Shown in pieces: positions 10,612 to 21,436 of a stretch of 64,000 nucleotides of DNA. The position numbers and the translations under genes were made by a program. The notes below the pieces were generated by a model. It was not told where the DNA came from. It was given only the letters and a program-made list of their open reading frames with translations, and made no database searches. Each line of letters starts with the position of its first letter. The stretch's first letter is position 1. Location of the stretch: NCBI RefSeq assembly GCF_030272615.1, contig NC_081409.1, positions 527,988,291-528,052,290 on the forward strand. Reading direction: 5' to 3'. This stretch comes from Cryptomeria japonica (taxonomy: Eukaryota; Streptophyta; Pinopsida; Cupressales; Cupressaceae).

Positions 10612-11408
10612 TGTTGGCATATGCACACTCCAATGAGACATTGTATGTGATTGAAGGTTTTGTCATTGATGGCAACCTTGCAATCCTATGGCACCGACAA
10701 AGACATTATACCGGCATCAGCAGATCACACTCTACACTGGCACTTAGGACATCAGCACCGGCACAAAAGAAAGGAAGTATACTACCACAGAGGCCGATAG
10801 GATTTTGTTATATTATATTTTGTTTATTATTGTAAAAATTTGTAAGCCGACTTGGAAAATTGTAAAATGACTCTTATATATAAAAGAGATCATTGTAGAC
10901 ATTTAGTATGAGTGATGTAAGCAATAAAGAAAAATATTAGGCAGACCTATTATGTGAAATATAGGTTAAAGGGTTTTATGTAAGAAGCAGAGCAACAACC
11001 GGTATTAGATCAGGCATTATAGATGCTATTGTAAAGTAGTACAAGATATTGTATTTGTATAATCCTCATTGTAAGTTAGTGTGACTTCCCATTGAACAAT
11101 GAGCTCTAGGCAGTTGGCCTTCCTGCATGTGCAGGCCCCTATTGTAAGTAATATTCTCTTATTGGCCAGTGAGTGAATATTGTGGGTCACAAATCCCACC
11201 GAAGTTTTTCCCACACCGGGTTTCCTCGTTAAATCCTTGTGTTATGGTGTGCATTTCATGTGGATGTTCTTGATTCTGTTTATTGCATTATTTCTTGCAT
11301 ACCGGTACACTGTTATATTATGTTCTATATGTTTTAAGTTAAGAAATTCTAAATATCGGTTAGCTACTGATTCACCCCCCCCTCTCAGTATCTGTGGGAT
11401 TCCTAACA
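10612..11408 (+). repeat. 5' LTR of the pol-less element
   Basis: Starts TGTTGGCATATGCACACTCC and ends ATTCCTAACA. A TATA-like TATATATAAAAG lies at 10875-10886, a likely transcription start region. The C-tract block TGATTCACCCCCCCCTCTCA lies at 11368-11387. Confidence 0.92.
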
Positions 11409-11410
11409 AT

Positions 11411-11422
11411 TGGTATCAGAGC
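11411..11422 (+). other. primer binding site, tRNA-iMet type
   Basis: TGGTATCAGAGC two bases after the LTR end, the standard plant retrotransposon PBS complementary to the 3' end of initiator tRNA-Met. Confidence 0.9.
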
Positions 11423-11479
11423 TTGGTCCTCTATTTTGAGAAGCCTAACAGCTTGAGGAAGATCTTGACACCGGTAAAG

Positions 11480-12637
11480 ATGGAGAATCTGATGAAGCAA
11501 CTTGAAGGAGCTCTTTCAGACTATGATGTAGAGAAATTAAAAAATATCAAACTAGAAGACAATTTAAGGGCAGCTCAGGATATCATTCAGGCACTTCAAG
11601 AAAATTTTACTGTTGCAAGAAATAAGAGAAGAAAACTTTGTGAAAAATTGCAAAATGAGAATGATGAAAGGGAATCACTTAATGATATGATAAGCAATTT
11701 GAAACAAGAGAACATGACAACAAAGAATGAGATGCAGGATATGACTATGAGATTTTGCAAAGAGATTGAGGATAGGAAGAAGAATGAAGAAAAATTGACT
11801 AGAAGACTAAGTGATGCAACAAATGAGAACATAAGACTTAGCTATGAAAATGACATGTTGAAAATAGATCTGATGCATACTTAGAATGACTCAAATGAAC
11901 TAATGAGACAAAAAGAAGTCTTAGAAAGAGAACTAGAAACTGCAAATCAACATAAAGAAAAATTCAAGAAAAGCTCAGAGGAACTTGGCACCTTGCTGAA
12001 GAATCAAAAACCTAAAGGTGACACTTCTAGAATTGGCTTTGAAGTTGGTGAAAGCTCCGGTACTACAAATACTCAAGATCACAGCAAACTGGTAAGACAA
12101 CCTAATGCTTATAAATTCAATGGAAAATGATTTAACTGTAATAAGTATGGTCATAGAGAAAATGAATGTAGATCTAGAAATTATTAGAATATCAACACAC
12201 ACATCGATCAATGTTCTAAATGCAACAAAGTTGGTCACAACTCTGAAAACTACAGAATGAATGTGAGATGTTATGTTTGTGGAAGATTTGGATATTTATC
12301 TAATCAATGCAGAACACAAACTGGCATAGGTTATGGGAAAGCTATTCAGAAGAATAATGTAACTTGTTATGCATGTAACAAGATTGGGCATATTGCTAAA
12401 TTCTATAGAAGTAAAGGAATACTGGTAGACAACAAAAGTTCTAGCTTGAAAGGTAAAGAAAAAGTTGAAGAGGTTAAACAAGAATTCTCAAAACAATGGA
12501 TTAGAAAAGCTGATCTAAATATTGGGAATACTCCTCCACCGGTAGAACAAATCAATGCTTCACCGGAAGGATAGAGTGATGCTTCACTAGCAGGACAGAG
12601 CAGTGCTCCACTGGTAGGAAGTTCTTCATCTAATTGA
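11480..12637 (+). pseudogene. gag-like ORF, coiled coil plus four zinc knuckles
   Basis: One reading frame from ATG 11480 to TGA 12637 with in-frame stops at 11882, 12128, 12185 and 12572. Residues 1 to about 165 are a long heptad-rich coiled coil (M-E-N-L-M-K-Q-L-E onward). Then come four CCHC-type knuckles, all damaged: the first has TGA where its first Cys should be, the second (C-S-K-C-N-K-V-G-H) ends in Tyr instead of Cys, the third (C-Y-V-C-G-R-F-G-Y) has Tyr for His, and the fourth (C-Y-A-C-N-K-I-G-H) ends in Tyr. Cys to Tyr and His to Tyr each need one transition. Likely role: RNA binding and particle assembly. The usual capsid domain is not evident, so the gag label rests on position and the knuckles. 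Confidence 0.7.
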
Positions 12638-12938
12638 AGAAAGTTTCCTTGAGGGTTTGGCAATCTAATGACACATGTTATTATTCCCTCGGTTAGAGAT
12701 AAGAAGTTGGAAATTACTTTTTACCGACAGACAATGTTAAGTGAATACTTAACTGGCATGCATTTAATGTGGTAGATGGTGAAAAGACACTATAAAATTA
12801 AGGTTTTGGCTCCATTTCATTTCACTGAGATTTCAAACCTACGAAGAGCACGAAGATTCCGAGCCAAGGCATTTTGAGCAAGAGGCAAGAACACTCCAAG
12901 CAATCATCCATCCTAAAGGCAGTAAAAGGTATTTAATC
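12638..12938 (+). other. non-coding leader between the two ORFs
   Basis: No supported ORF. It contains ATTTCACTGAGATTTC and an A/G-rich stretch before the ATG at 12939. It could hold an internal promoter or splice acceptor for a second message, but nothing decisive is visible. Confidence 0.4.
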
Positions 12939-15063
12939 ATGGCATCCACCTCTACAATTGAATATATAGCAAACCCTACTATTGTTGAAGTTATAAAAAG
13001 ACCTAGGCCTATATTTTAGTTAGTTCCTGAGGTAGCAAAGAAAGATGATACCTTAGTTGCTTTTTCTCAAATTCCTAAGGGAGTTGTTTATGTTGAAGAC
13101 CCCAGAATGTACATCCACTGCCACATTGAGGAACTAGGAGATGAAGAGATTAAAACCATGTTTAAAACTATGATATGTGATAAAACTGGAAATGTAAAAG
13201 ATGAACACAAGATCATTGAGACCCTAGGATTTACAGAGATCCTTAGCATTCCTGAATTCCCCAAGGATGTGATTAGGATAGTCTTAAGCAGAGTACATGG
13301 TGAATTTTTCTGGTTAGATGCAATCCACAAAATCACTAAGGAAGTTGTGAAAGCTATCACATGGTTACCGACCACCGATAAAAGGCCAGATAAAACCAAG
13401 AAGGTATCCAATGACCTAGTTACAAACCTAACTGGTGCAACATTCGACAAAAGGTCCCTAAGAGTTAATGATGTAATAGACATTAATGTGAGATTTATCA
13501 GCATGATATTAGGGTATAAAGCTACTCGTGCAAATAGACTCAATTCAGTTTCAAGCTTATGCATTAAGAGTGCTTATGATATGGTCATAGATAATGCAAA
13601 GATTGATATATGTGAGTGGTTAAAAGATGAATTAATTGACAACCTTGGAAAGATTAAGAAGGACAAGAAAGGAACTTTAAGGTTTGGAAATCTTTTAGTA
13701 TGTTTGATGCTACATATAACAAAATAGGTTCCCGGTATAGGCTACAAATAACTTGGATATGATATATCGGTAGGTAAATAGTTAATAGAACTATTCAATA
13801 ACATGGGAGAAATCAAGGAAAACAATATTCATGACTTCTTTCAAGCATTAAAGGCCAAAATGAAGAAAAGAATTAGGTTATCACAAAAGATTGTCGACAA
13901 ATACAAAGATGAAATATGCTTTGTAATCAAGAAGGATGAAATCTGGATGGAAGCAGTCATCCCTAGGACAGTTTGGGTAACCGAGATGGGCTATGAAATA
14001 GATGATCATATAATCAAAACATATGCTAAAGCACTTCTGGAAGCCCCCAGAGAACCTAAGGAAGAAATATTTGGTAGTGCAAAAACTATTGAAAGCCAAA
14101 TACAATCAAAGAAAAGAGTGAAAAAGGTTGAGGCAGTTGTAAGGAAAGGTTCCAGACAAGCAAAGGCCATCAAAGAAGATGTGTTGAAGAAAACTGGTAT
14201 AACAGAGGATGAGTTAGTAGCTCCACACTTGAAACTCACCTATCACCGGTAGGTACTTCTTCGGAGAGTGACATGCTTGCAACTTTCAAAAGAGTTGTAA
14301 GGAAAAGAGATCCCTCACTGGTAACCGCACCCTCACCCAGGAGGACAAGACAAAAACAACAAGCAGGGAGACCTCCAGTAAGAAAGGCTACACCAAAGAA
14401 GAAAAAACTAACACCCAAAAAGAAAAAGAGGACAAACAAAGACTTGACCCCTCTTGATATACTACTGAATGAAATTACAGAGGAAGATACATTGAAAAAT
14501 ATAGAGAAAATATATGACACTTTAACAACTAATGAAAAATAACAAGTTGAAAATAGTGTTATATTGCATATGGATATGTATAAGAAGATTTTGATGGAAG
14601 TAGTCAATGAAATTCTAGATGAACTATTTAATAGACTGGAAGCAAGAAGACAAGCAGTAATAGAACTGGACAAGAAAATAAAGATTGAAAAGCTACTTGT
14701 TGTATATCCGGTAAACTCACCCAAATAAATTGATGACCTAATTGCTTAAGCCAACCGATCAGTATTTTCTACTGCACACCGGCACATTACTTTAATGGTT
14801 GGAAGAGTTAATGAGGTGACTGAGGAAACAGAAAATGGATGGGATATATTCCTAGTTGAAAAAGAAAAACAAGAAGAATACAGGAACCCCAAACCCATAA
14901 AAGTTTATCAGAAAGAAAGAGATAAGGGTAAAGGTAAAGTTGGTGGACCACCTAGTATCAAGGTTAGAGACAACTTACCCCCACCTCCTTTGATTACTCC
15001 ACCGGTAAAAACAACAGCTACAGAAGATCAACTAGCAACTAAGAGTATGGATGCAGAGGATAG
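12939..15063 (+). pseudogene. ORF2 of the pol-less element, N-terminal part
   Basis: Unrecognised family. Begins M-A-S-T-S-T-I-E-Y-I at 12939. Residues about 50-270 look globular and well kept: V-Y-V-E-D-P-R-M-Y-I-H, I-P-E-F-P-K-D-V-I-R-I-V-L, H-K-I-T-K-E-V-V-K-A-I-T, A-Y-D-M-V-I-D-N, R-F-G-N-L-L-V-C-L. A second block (13803-14252) includes I-W-M-E-A-V-I-P-R-T-V-W-V. Then a Lys-rich linker with P-K-K-K-K-R-type runs (about 14390-14440) that could act as nuclear localisation or RNA-binding signals. Stops lie at 13017, 13725 and later, and a frame change at about 14235-14250. The composite inserts at D-A-E-D-S (15059-15063) and the same frame resumes at 26152. It has none of the protease, RT or integrase motifs. 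Confidence 0.6.
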
Positions 15064-16688
15064 TGTAGCATCGTAAATTGTATGCACTTGCTAGGGTGGT
15101 ACAATTTCACACATAGTTTAGCACCCACCTTGGTGCATTTTGCATTTTGCATTGCATTTCCCCTTTAGCACTTAATTAATTAAATTAATTAGGTCTAAGG
15201 TTCTATTTTATCATCTCCCATATCATAAAGTTGGGCCCTTTTCATTAAAGTGTGCCCCTTTCATTTTATTCTTCCAATACATCATTTGATCAAAAACCCT
15301 AATTAGGTCCTATTTTGAACTTGGGGGCTTGATTTCGGGGGTTAAAACATCTCGAAATCACCTGTAACTTCAGGATTCGCTCTAAAATCATCATATCTGA
15401 CGGCCCTGAAAATTTGGTGAAAAGTTGTCGGGACCATGGCGCCCGGAGTGCACACGGTCCCGGACATTTTTCCCAAAATTTTAGGAGTGCAATCCAATCA
15501 TAAAATAAAGCTTAACCCAAAGAAATTGGTGGGAGATTCAATCTCTAGGTCAGCCAAAAGTTGAAATTAAGACCTAGGGTTTCATATATAAGAGCTCTCT
15601 TTCTTCATTTGAAAGGATCCGAATTTTAGTTTCAGGGACCTTCTATGCAGTGAAAGAGCAAATCTTTGAAGACTTCAACAACATTCAACATCCATCCATC
15701 AAGCATTCATCAATTTCATTCATCCATTTAGGGCTTTGAAGACATTGAAGAGCAATAGGGGATTACCAACTGAAGATTGGCTTGTACCCCTCCCTTGGGG
15801 TTGGGTATGATTTCATGTTGTTTTCATGTCTTTGCATAAGCCTCATTGTATCATTTGTATTCATGCTTTAGATCACTTTGTATCTTGATTTGGAGCATTT
15901 ACATTATCATTTACAAGCAATTAGGGTTTACTTTCTAGGTTGCTCTAGTTTGCTTACTTGCATTTTAGGATCTTGCACACACACAAGGTCTACACACACA
16001 CTACTTTTACAATACAACTTGGCTATTCGTGGAGGTGGAAATCACCAAAGCGGGGGTTTGACTAAGGCAAAACCCTATATAGCCACCCACCATACCTTTT
16101 CAGATATAAGTGTAGATTTTGGGATTCGGACGACACGGCAAGTTGCAGATCCGGCAGAAGCAGACAGAAACTGAGCTACACACCAAATTTCAGGGCAAAA
16201 GACCAGGACAGGGGCATGGGGAGCCCTGGTCCTGCCAAGACAGGGGCACTAGGTGCCCTGGTCCCTAGGACAAGGACGCTGGGCAGCCTGGTCCTTCTGT
16301 CAGACAACAAGTTTCAGCATTTTTGATAACTTTTCAGGTTGCAAAACAGCAGTTTCAGGAGCAGAATCAGGACAGTGGTGCCTGCGCCCCCATCCCAAAC
16401 ATTTTCACTCAGATTTTAACTCTGGGTACACATCTGCACTCTTGTCTTGTCCTTGTGTTTACAGATTTCCATTGTTTAATTTCAATTCATTGTTATTAGT
16501 TCATACTTGCACTTTGGAGTTAGGAATTGAACTTGCATCATTCTATCTTTCAATTACAACAAAGGAATAGAAACCCTAATAGGTAGCCCGTGGCTCTCTC
16601 TTCCACAAAAAGAAGTAGCCAATTATGTGATACCTCTAGGCTCTTTCGTATTCCACAATGTGTGACAAAAGGTAGGATTAGGGCATGT
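15064..16688 (+). repeat. composite LTR1, 3' end deleted
   Basis: About 97% identical to LTR3 over the first 560 bp by eye. The last part (from GCCTAGTCTCGC to CCCCTACACA) and the first internal bases, including the PBS region, are deleted: GGGCATGT at 16681-16688 is joined to sequence found well inside the other internal region. TATATAA at 15585-15591 is a probable TATA box. A tandem repeat of three units lies at 16203-16294. Confidence 0.88.
16203..16294. repeat. LTR tandem repeat with unit of about 30 bp, three units
   Basis: Units resemble GACAGGGGCACTAGGTGCCC followed by TGGTCC and a short spacer. Matching arrays: three units at 20916-21008 in LTR2 and four at 25600-25722 in LTR3. GC-rich, rich in short inverted GGGC/GCCC pairs that could fold. 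Confidence 0.8.
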
Positions 16689-18810
16689 GAACTCCAAGAG
16701 GAACTCCTACGATCCCTATCCATAAGGATCACACAATAAGAGGTAGCCTCGGCCTGAGCTGCTGCTAGGTCACGTTGTGCCCGCTGAAGGTTCTTTGATA
16801 TAACTCTCTCTCTCTCCCTCCATATTTCCACCTGTACTCGAAATGGGGAAAACAAGTCCTCATGCCGACCTGCGTTCCCCTGAGGCCTATAAGCAACCTG
16901 TGAGGAACTAGGGATCTGTGCCATCATGGAAATATCTGTCACTGCTTGCTGGATCAAGGAACATCACTCCTGCACATTAGCTATAGCAGTAGAATAGATT
17001 TTGTATTAGTACCATTCTATATCATCAAAACATTAATCAATCAATATAAACCTACTATACCCGAATCTCCCTCGTGCCAGTAGGGATCGTGATATGGTAG
17101 CATCTATGACTAGGAACTACAAGGCTCCCCACGCTCAAATGATCTGTGCATGATGGGTACAGGTCTCCGTATCGCCTTGTGTTCCCCCTTTTGGGGAATA
17201 AGAGGAGGATCCAAGGCTATGGTATCATCTCCTGAATGGTGGGGAGCTGCATCTGACTCCTCCTCATCATCTCTATCCTCCTCATCTCTATCATCCTCAT
17301 CCTCATCTGCATCCTCACCCACATCCTCATTCTCCTCATCATCATCTCTATCTATGTCATCCTCCTCTCCTTCCTCCTCCTCCTCGGCACTAGGCTGATC
17401 TCCTATGGGTGGATCAGGATCTCCTGCCTCCTCATGACCCTCTCCCTCCTCTGGCTCCTTCGATCTAGATCCCTAATCCTCATCTCGGTCTCCATGTCTC
17501 CATGGACCTGAATGGCCTGTCAGGTAATCTGGTGGAAAGATAGGCCCTGGGTATGTCCTCACAAACCATGAGAGATACCTATGCTGTGCTCCAAGATCTA
17601 TAGAGTAATCAGTGACTACATCCTGATCGGACCCCTCTATATCTGTAATCTCGATATCATCTGTCGTAGGTCTCGCTACTACTCTGGGTTTGGGAAGGAC
17701 TTGTGAGTGTCGAGTATAGATAGGTACATCAGCTGGAACACACTGCTGTAGCCCAAACTACCTCCGTACTTAGTCAAAGTAGAATGGGACTATGATATGT
17801 GAGTATTATCCTCTTAGTAGGTGGTTCCTTTGTAAGCATGCTAGCTGCCTCTCCATTCCATCCCATCTGTACATCCGCAGATATGGTCTCCATACTGTCA
17901 CCTCAGCTGTCAATCTATCAAATGTCACTCTCCAATATAGTAGATCGCCAAATCTCCGCTCGCTGGTAAGTGGATAGGCAAACACCCTAGGTCACTCGCT
18001 AGCTGCACTCATCGGATAGCCGACGGCCCTGGTGCATGTAAAGTGCTCAAATATCCACACCTGCAGAAGTGTGCATGTCATCAAGCTACAACACTATCCA
18101 AACACATACTCCTTGAGGTCGTGATAGAGATATGCAAGCATACTTCAACCCCAAGCATATACTCTCCTATGTCTCTCCATAGCCCTGATGCACCATGTGA
18201 GACCCCCATGCATGTGCGTACCTCACCCATTAGGGCAGACGGCTAGTGCATTGATGGCAATCATAAGACGTCACACAAGGGGCACCTCTTCTGTAGGATG
18301 TAAGAGCCAACTGATCATGATGCGACCTCTCATCTCACTCGGCATGACTCTCCCTATGCAATATATCTGCTCCCTCTGATGGTCCTCCGCTGACCGATCG
18401 GTCGCGTATGTCACGGTGGCTCCTCTGATAGGTAGGCGAAGTATACGGTACACATCCTCAAGTGTAACCATCATCTCTACTACTGGGAGATGGAATGTAC
18501 ATGCGTCAGGATCCCATCGCTCCATAAGTGCCATCAACATCGTAGGATGGAATCGAATGGCCGGCATGAGGATCGCATACCATAAACCCACTATCGATAA
18601 CATATCCCTCTCTGCCTGAGTCAGCTGGGGAATCTGATCTCGTAAACTACAAAGAATCTGCCTCGCAGTGTGCTCTCTCATGTATGGGAGACCCTGCGAT
18701 GCAAAAACATCAGTGTAATCAGTACTCAATCATCAAAATCATCTACATGAAAAATGAAAACTGTCAAACATCGAAAGCTAACCCTAACACCCCTTGCCAA
18801 GCCCTGATTG

Positions 18811-18950
18811 GGACCATGGCGCTCTGTCAGGGACCATGGTGCCCTGAGAGGACCATGGTGCCCTTCGGGGACCATGGCGCCCTGAGAGGACCATGGCACC
18901 CTTCAGGGACCATGGCGCACTAATAGGACATGGCGCCCTAGGTAGGACCC
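18811..18950. repeat. minisatellite with CCATGGCGCCCT core, copy 1 intron
   Basis: Seven tandem units of 19-20 bp, consensus GGACCATGGCGCCCTGAGA, inside intron 1 of the antisense gene (18694-19117). Each unit contains or nearly contains an NcoI-type CCATGG palindrome next to GGCGCC. A single related unit occurs in each LTR near its GGACCATGGCGCCCGG. Confidence 0.85.
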
Positions 18951-18970
18951 AGGGTCAGAGTCTAGGGCAT

Positions 18971-19128
18971 GCATTCGATCATAGAAACTCAAAGTCAACA
19001 CAAATGCAGAAAGTCAAAGTCAAAGTTTAGTCAACTCACCTTGTCCAGTGGCTCGATCACAGAAACTCAAAGTCAACACAAATGCAGAAAGTCAAATTTA
19101 AAGTTCAGTCAACTCACCTCGTCCAGTG
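18971..19128. repeat. 79-bp direct duplication over the exon 1 splice donor
   Basis: Segment from TTCGATCATAGAAACTC to GTCCAGTGG is present twice (about 18971-19049 and 19050-19128) in copy 1 but once in copy 2. It spans the exon 1/intron 1 boundary, so copy 1 carries two potential GTGAGT donors and a longer intron (424 against 367 bp). Confidence 0.75.
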
Positions 19129-19780
19129 GCTCGTCACCGATCACAGCCTATCGCATGATCTCCATCCTCGTGGGATGCTTCGGTCATTGTGAAGGCATGA
19201 TGATGGCTATGTGGGCTCCGCTGCAATGAACAATACTCAGAAATCAACAAAGTGACAAATGCAATAGTCACTTTCGAGGTATATATTTTCATTCCTTTAC
19301 CTTTGATTTCAAAACCCTAATTTTCCTCTATCACTCATTTCATCATAACTTGAGTTTGGGAGATGCGATTTTTGAACCGTTTGTTGTGCGGGAATCATAT
19401 TTTTGTTCCCGTACTCCCTGGATGTTCCAAAAAGTGCTCTGATGAAGCCTCTTCAGTGAACATCTCTCATTAATAATCTCTCACACAATTTGTCATAAGT
19501 AAACATGCTATCCTGTTTCACCTCCCTAATAAGCAAGCTGAAACAAGGGGGGCATATAGCTACTCGCAAATTTCATCACTTTCCTTAGTAAGCATTAGGT
19601 GATTTTGTGATCTAATATGTGTTTTGTAGGGTGCGGTTCCTAACTGTGTACTGCAGATACCGCTGGGGGCTTCGTTCGACAGACTTATGGATATATACTT
19701 TTTCAAATAATGTTTACTTTCCTGTACTTTAGCTTGCATATGCACGTAGTACTCATATGACCACTAAAGTGGGGGCTAAA

Positions 19781-21436
19781 TGTAGCGTCATAAATTGTAC
19801 GCACTTGCTAGGGTGGTACAATTTCACACCTAGTTTAGCACCCGCCTTGGCACATTTTTCATTTTGCATTGCATTTCCCCTTTAGCACTTAATTAATTAA
19901 ATTAATTAGGTCTAAGGTTCTATTTTATCATCTCCCATATCATAAAGTTAGGCCCTTTTCATTAAAGTGTGCACCTTTCATTTTATTCTTCCAATACATC
20001 ATTTGATCAAAAACCCTAATTAGGTCCTATTTTGAACTTGGGGGCTTGATTTCGGGGGTCAAAACATTTCGAAATCACCTGTAACTTCGGGATTCGCTCT
20101 AAAATCATCATATCCGACGACCCTAAAAATTTGGTGAAAAGTTGTCAGAACCATGGCGCCCGGAGTGCACACGGTCCCGGACATTTTTCTCGAAATTTTA
20201 GGAGTGCAATCCAATCATAAAATAAAGATTAACCCAAAGAAATTGGCGGGAGATTCAATCTCTAGGTCTGCCAAAAGTTGAAATTAAGACCTAGGGTTTC
20301 ATATATAAGAGCTCTCTTTCTTCGTTTGAAAGGATCTTTGGTTTTAGGGACCTTCTATGCAGTGAAAGAGCAGATCTTTGAAGACTTCAACAACATTCAA
20401 CATCCATCCATCAAGCATTCATCAATTTCATTCATCCATTTAAGGCTTTGAAGACATTGAAGAGCAATAGGGGATTACCGATTGAAGATTGGCTTGTACC
20501 CCTCCCTTGGGGTTGGGTATGATTTCATGTTGTTTTCATGTCTTTGCATAAGCCTCATTGTATCATTTGTATTCATGCTTTAGATCACTTTGTATCTTGA
20601 TTTGGAGCATTTACATTATCATTTACAAGCAATTAGGATCTTACTTTCTAGGTTGCTCTAGTTTGCTTACTTGCATTTTAGGATCTTGCACACACACAAG
20701 GTCTGCACACACACTACTTTTACAATACAACTTGGCTATTCATGGAGGTGGAAATCACCAAAGCCAGGGTTTGACTAAGGCAAAACCCTATATAACCGCC
20801 CATCATACCTTTTCAGATATAAGTGCAGATTTTGGGATTCAGACAACGCCGCAAGTTGCAGATCCGGCAGAAGCAAACAGAAACTGAGCTACACACCAAA
20901 TTTTAGGGCAAAAGACCAGGACAGGGGCGTGGGGTGCCCTGGTCCTGCCAGGACAGGGGCACTAGCCACCCTAGTCCCTGGGATAGGGGTGCTAGGCGCC
21001 CTGGTCCTTCTATTAGACAGCAAGTTTCAGCATTTCTGATAGCTTTTCAGGTTGCAAAACAACAGTTTCAGGAGCAAAATCAGGACAGTGTCGCCTGCGC
21101 CCCCGTCCCGAACATTTTCACTCAAATTTTAACTCTGGGTATGCATCTGCACTCTTATCTTGTCCTTGTGTTTACAGCTTTCCATTGTTTAATTTCAATT
21201 CTGCAATCTTGTTATTAGTTCATACTTGCACTTTGGGGTTAGGAATTGAACTTGCATCATTCTATCTTTCAATTACAACAAAGGAATAGAAACCCTAATA
21301 GGTAGCCCATGGCTCTCTCTTCCACAAAAAGAAGTAGCCAATTGTGTGATACCTCTAGGCTCTTTCATATTCCACAATGTGTGTCAAAAGGTAGGATTTG
21401 GGCATGTTAGCCTAGTCTCGCTTTTTCCCCTACACA
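19781..21436 (+). repeat. composite LTR2 (central)
   Basis: 1656 bp from TGTAGCG to CTACACA, preceded by AAAGTGGGGGCTAAA at 19766-19780. TATATAAG at 20302-20309. Tandem repeat of three units at 20916-21008. Followed at 21437 by TTTTGGTGATCTC, where the primer binding site should lie (a TGG-starting site at 21440; tRNA not identified). Confidence 0.92.

Larger units (their letters stand above)
16690..19165 (-). pseudogene. antisense plant mobile domain gene, copy 1 (MAIN/MAIL1-like)
   Basis: Intron-containing gene read against the LTRs, broken. Exon 1 19118-19165 (ATG at 19165; a stop at 19148-19150 replaces Gln), exon 2 17052-18693, exon 3 from about 16969. Exon 2 encodes the plant mobile domain: G-L-P-Y-M-R-E-H-T, then W-D-P-D-A-C-T-F-H-L-P, V-T-L-E-D-V-Y-R-I-L-R-L-P-I, H-G-G-L-T-W-C-I-R-A-M, V-W-R-P-Y-L. 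A long Asp/Glu tract follows. Exon 3 encodes a coiled coil (Q-R-A-Q-R-D-L-A-A-A-Q). Several stops; a deletion at the LTR1 junction removes the natural end, and the exon 3 acceptor AG is changed to GG. PMD proteins of this kind act in silencing and gene expression in plants and are also carried by transposons. Confidence 0.8.

Noticed and set aside
11180-11480. ORF starting with a hydrophobic, signal-peptide-like stretch ahead of the gag-like frame
   Set aside because: It lies in the LTR and PBS region upstream of the ATG at 11480; the hydrophobic part is U5 sequence read by chance, and the 3' LTR gives the same peptide.
17150-17398. Serine-rich plus-strand ORF (and its twin at 21908-22153)
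   Set aside because: It is the complement of the Asp/Glu tract in exon 2 of the antisense plant mobile domain gene, and the same shadow appears in both copies.
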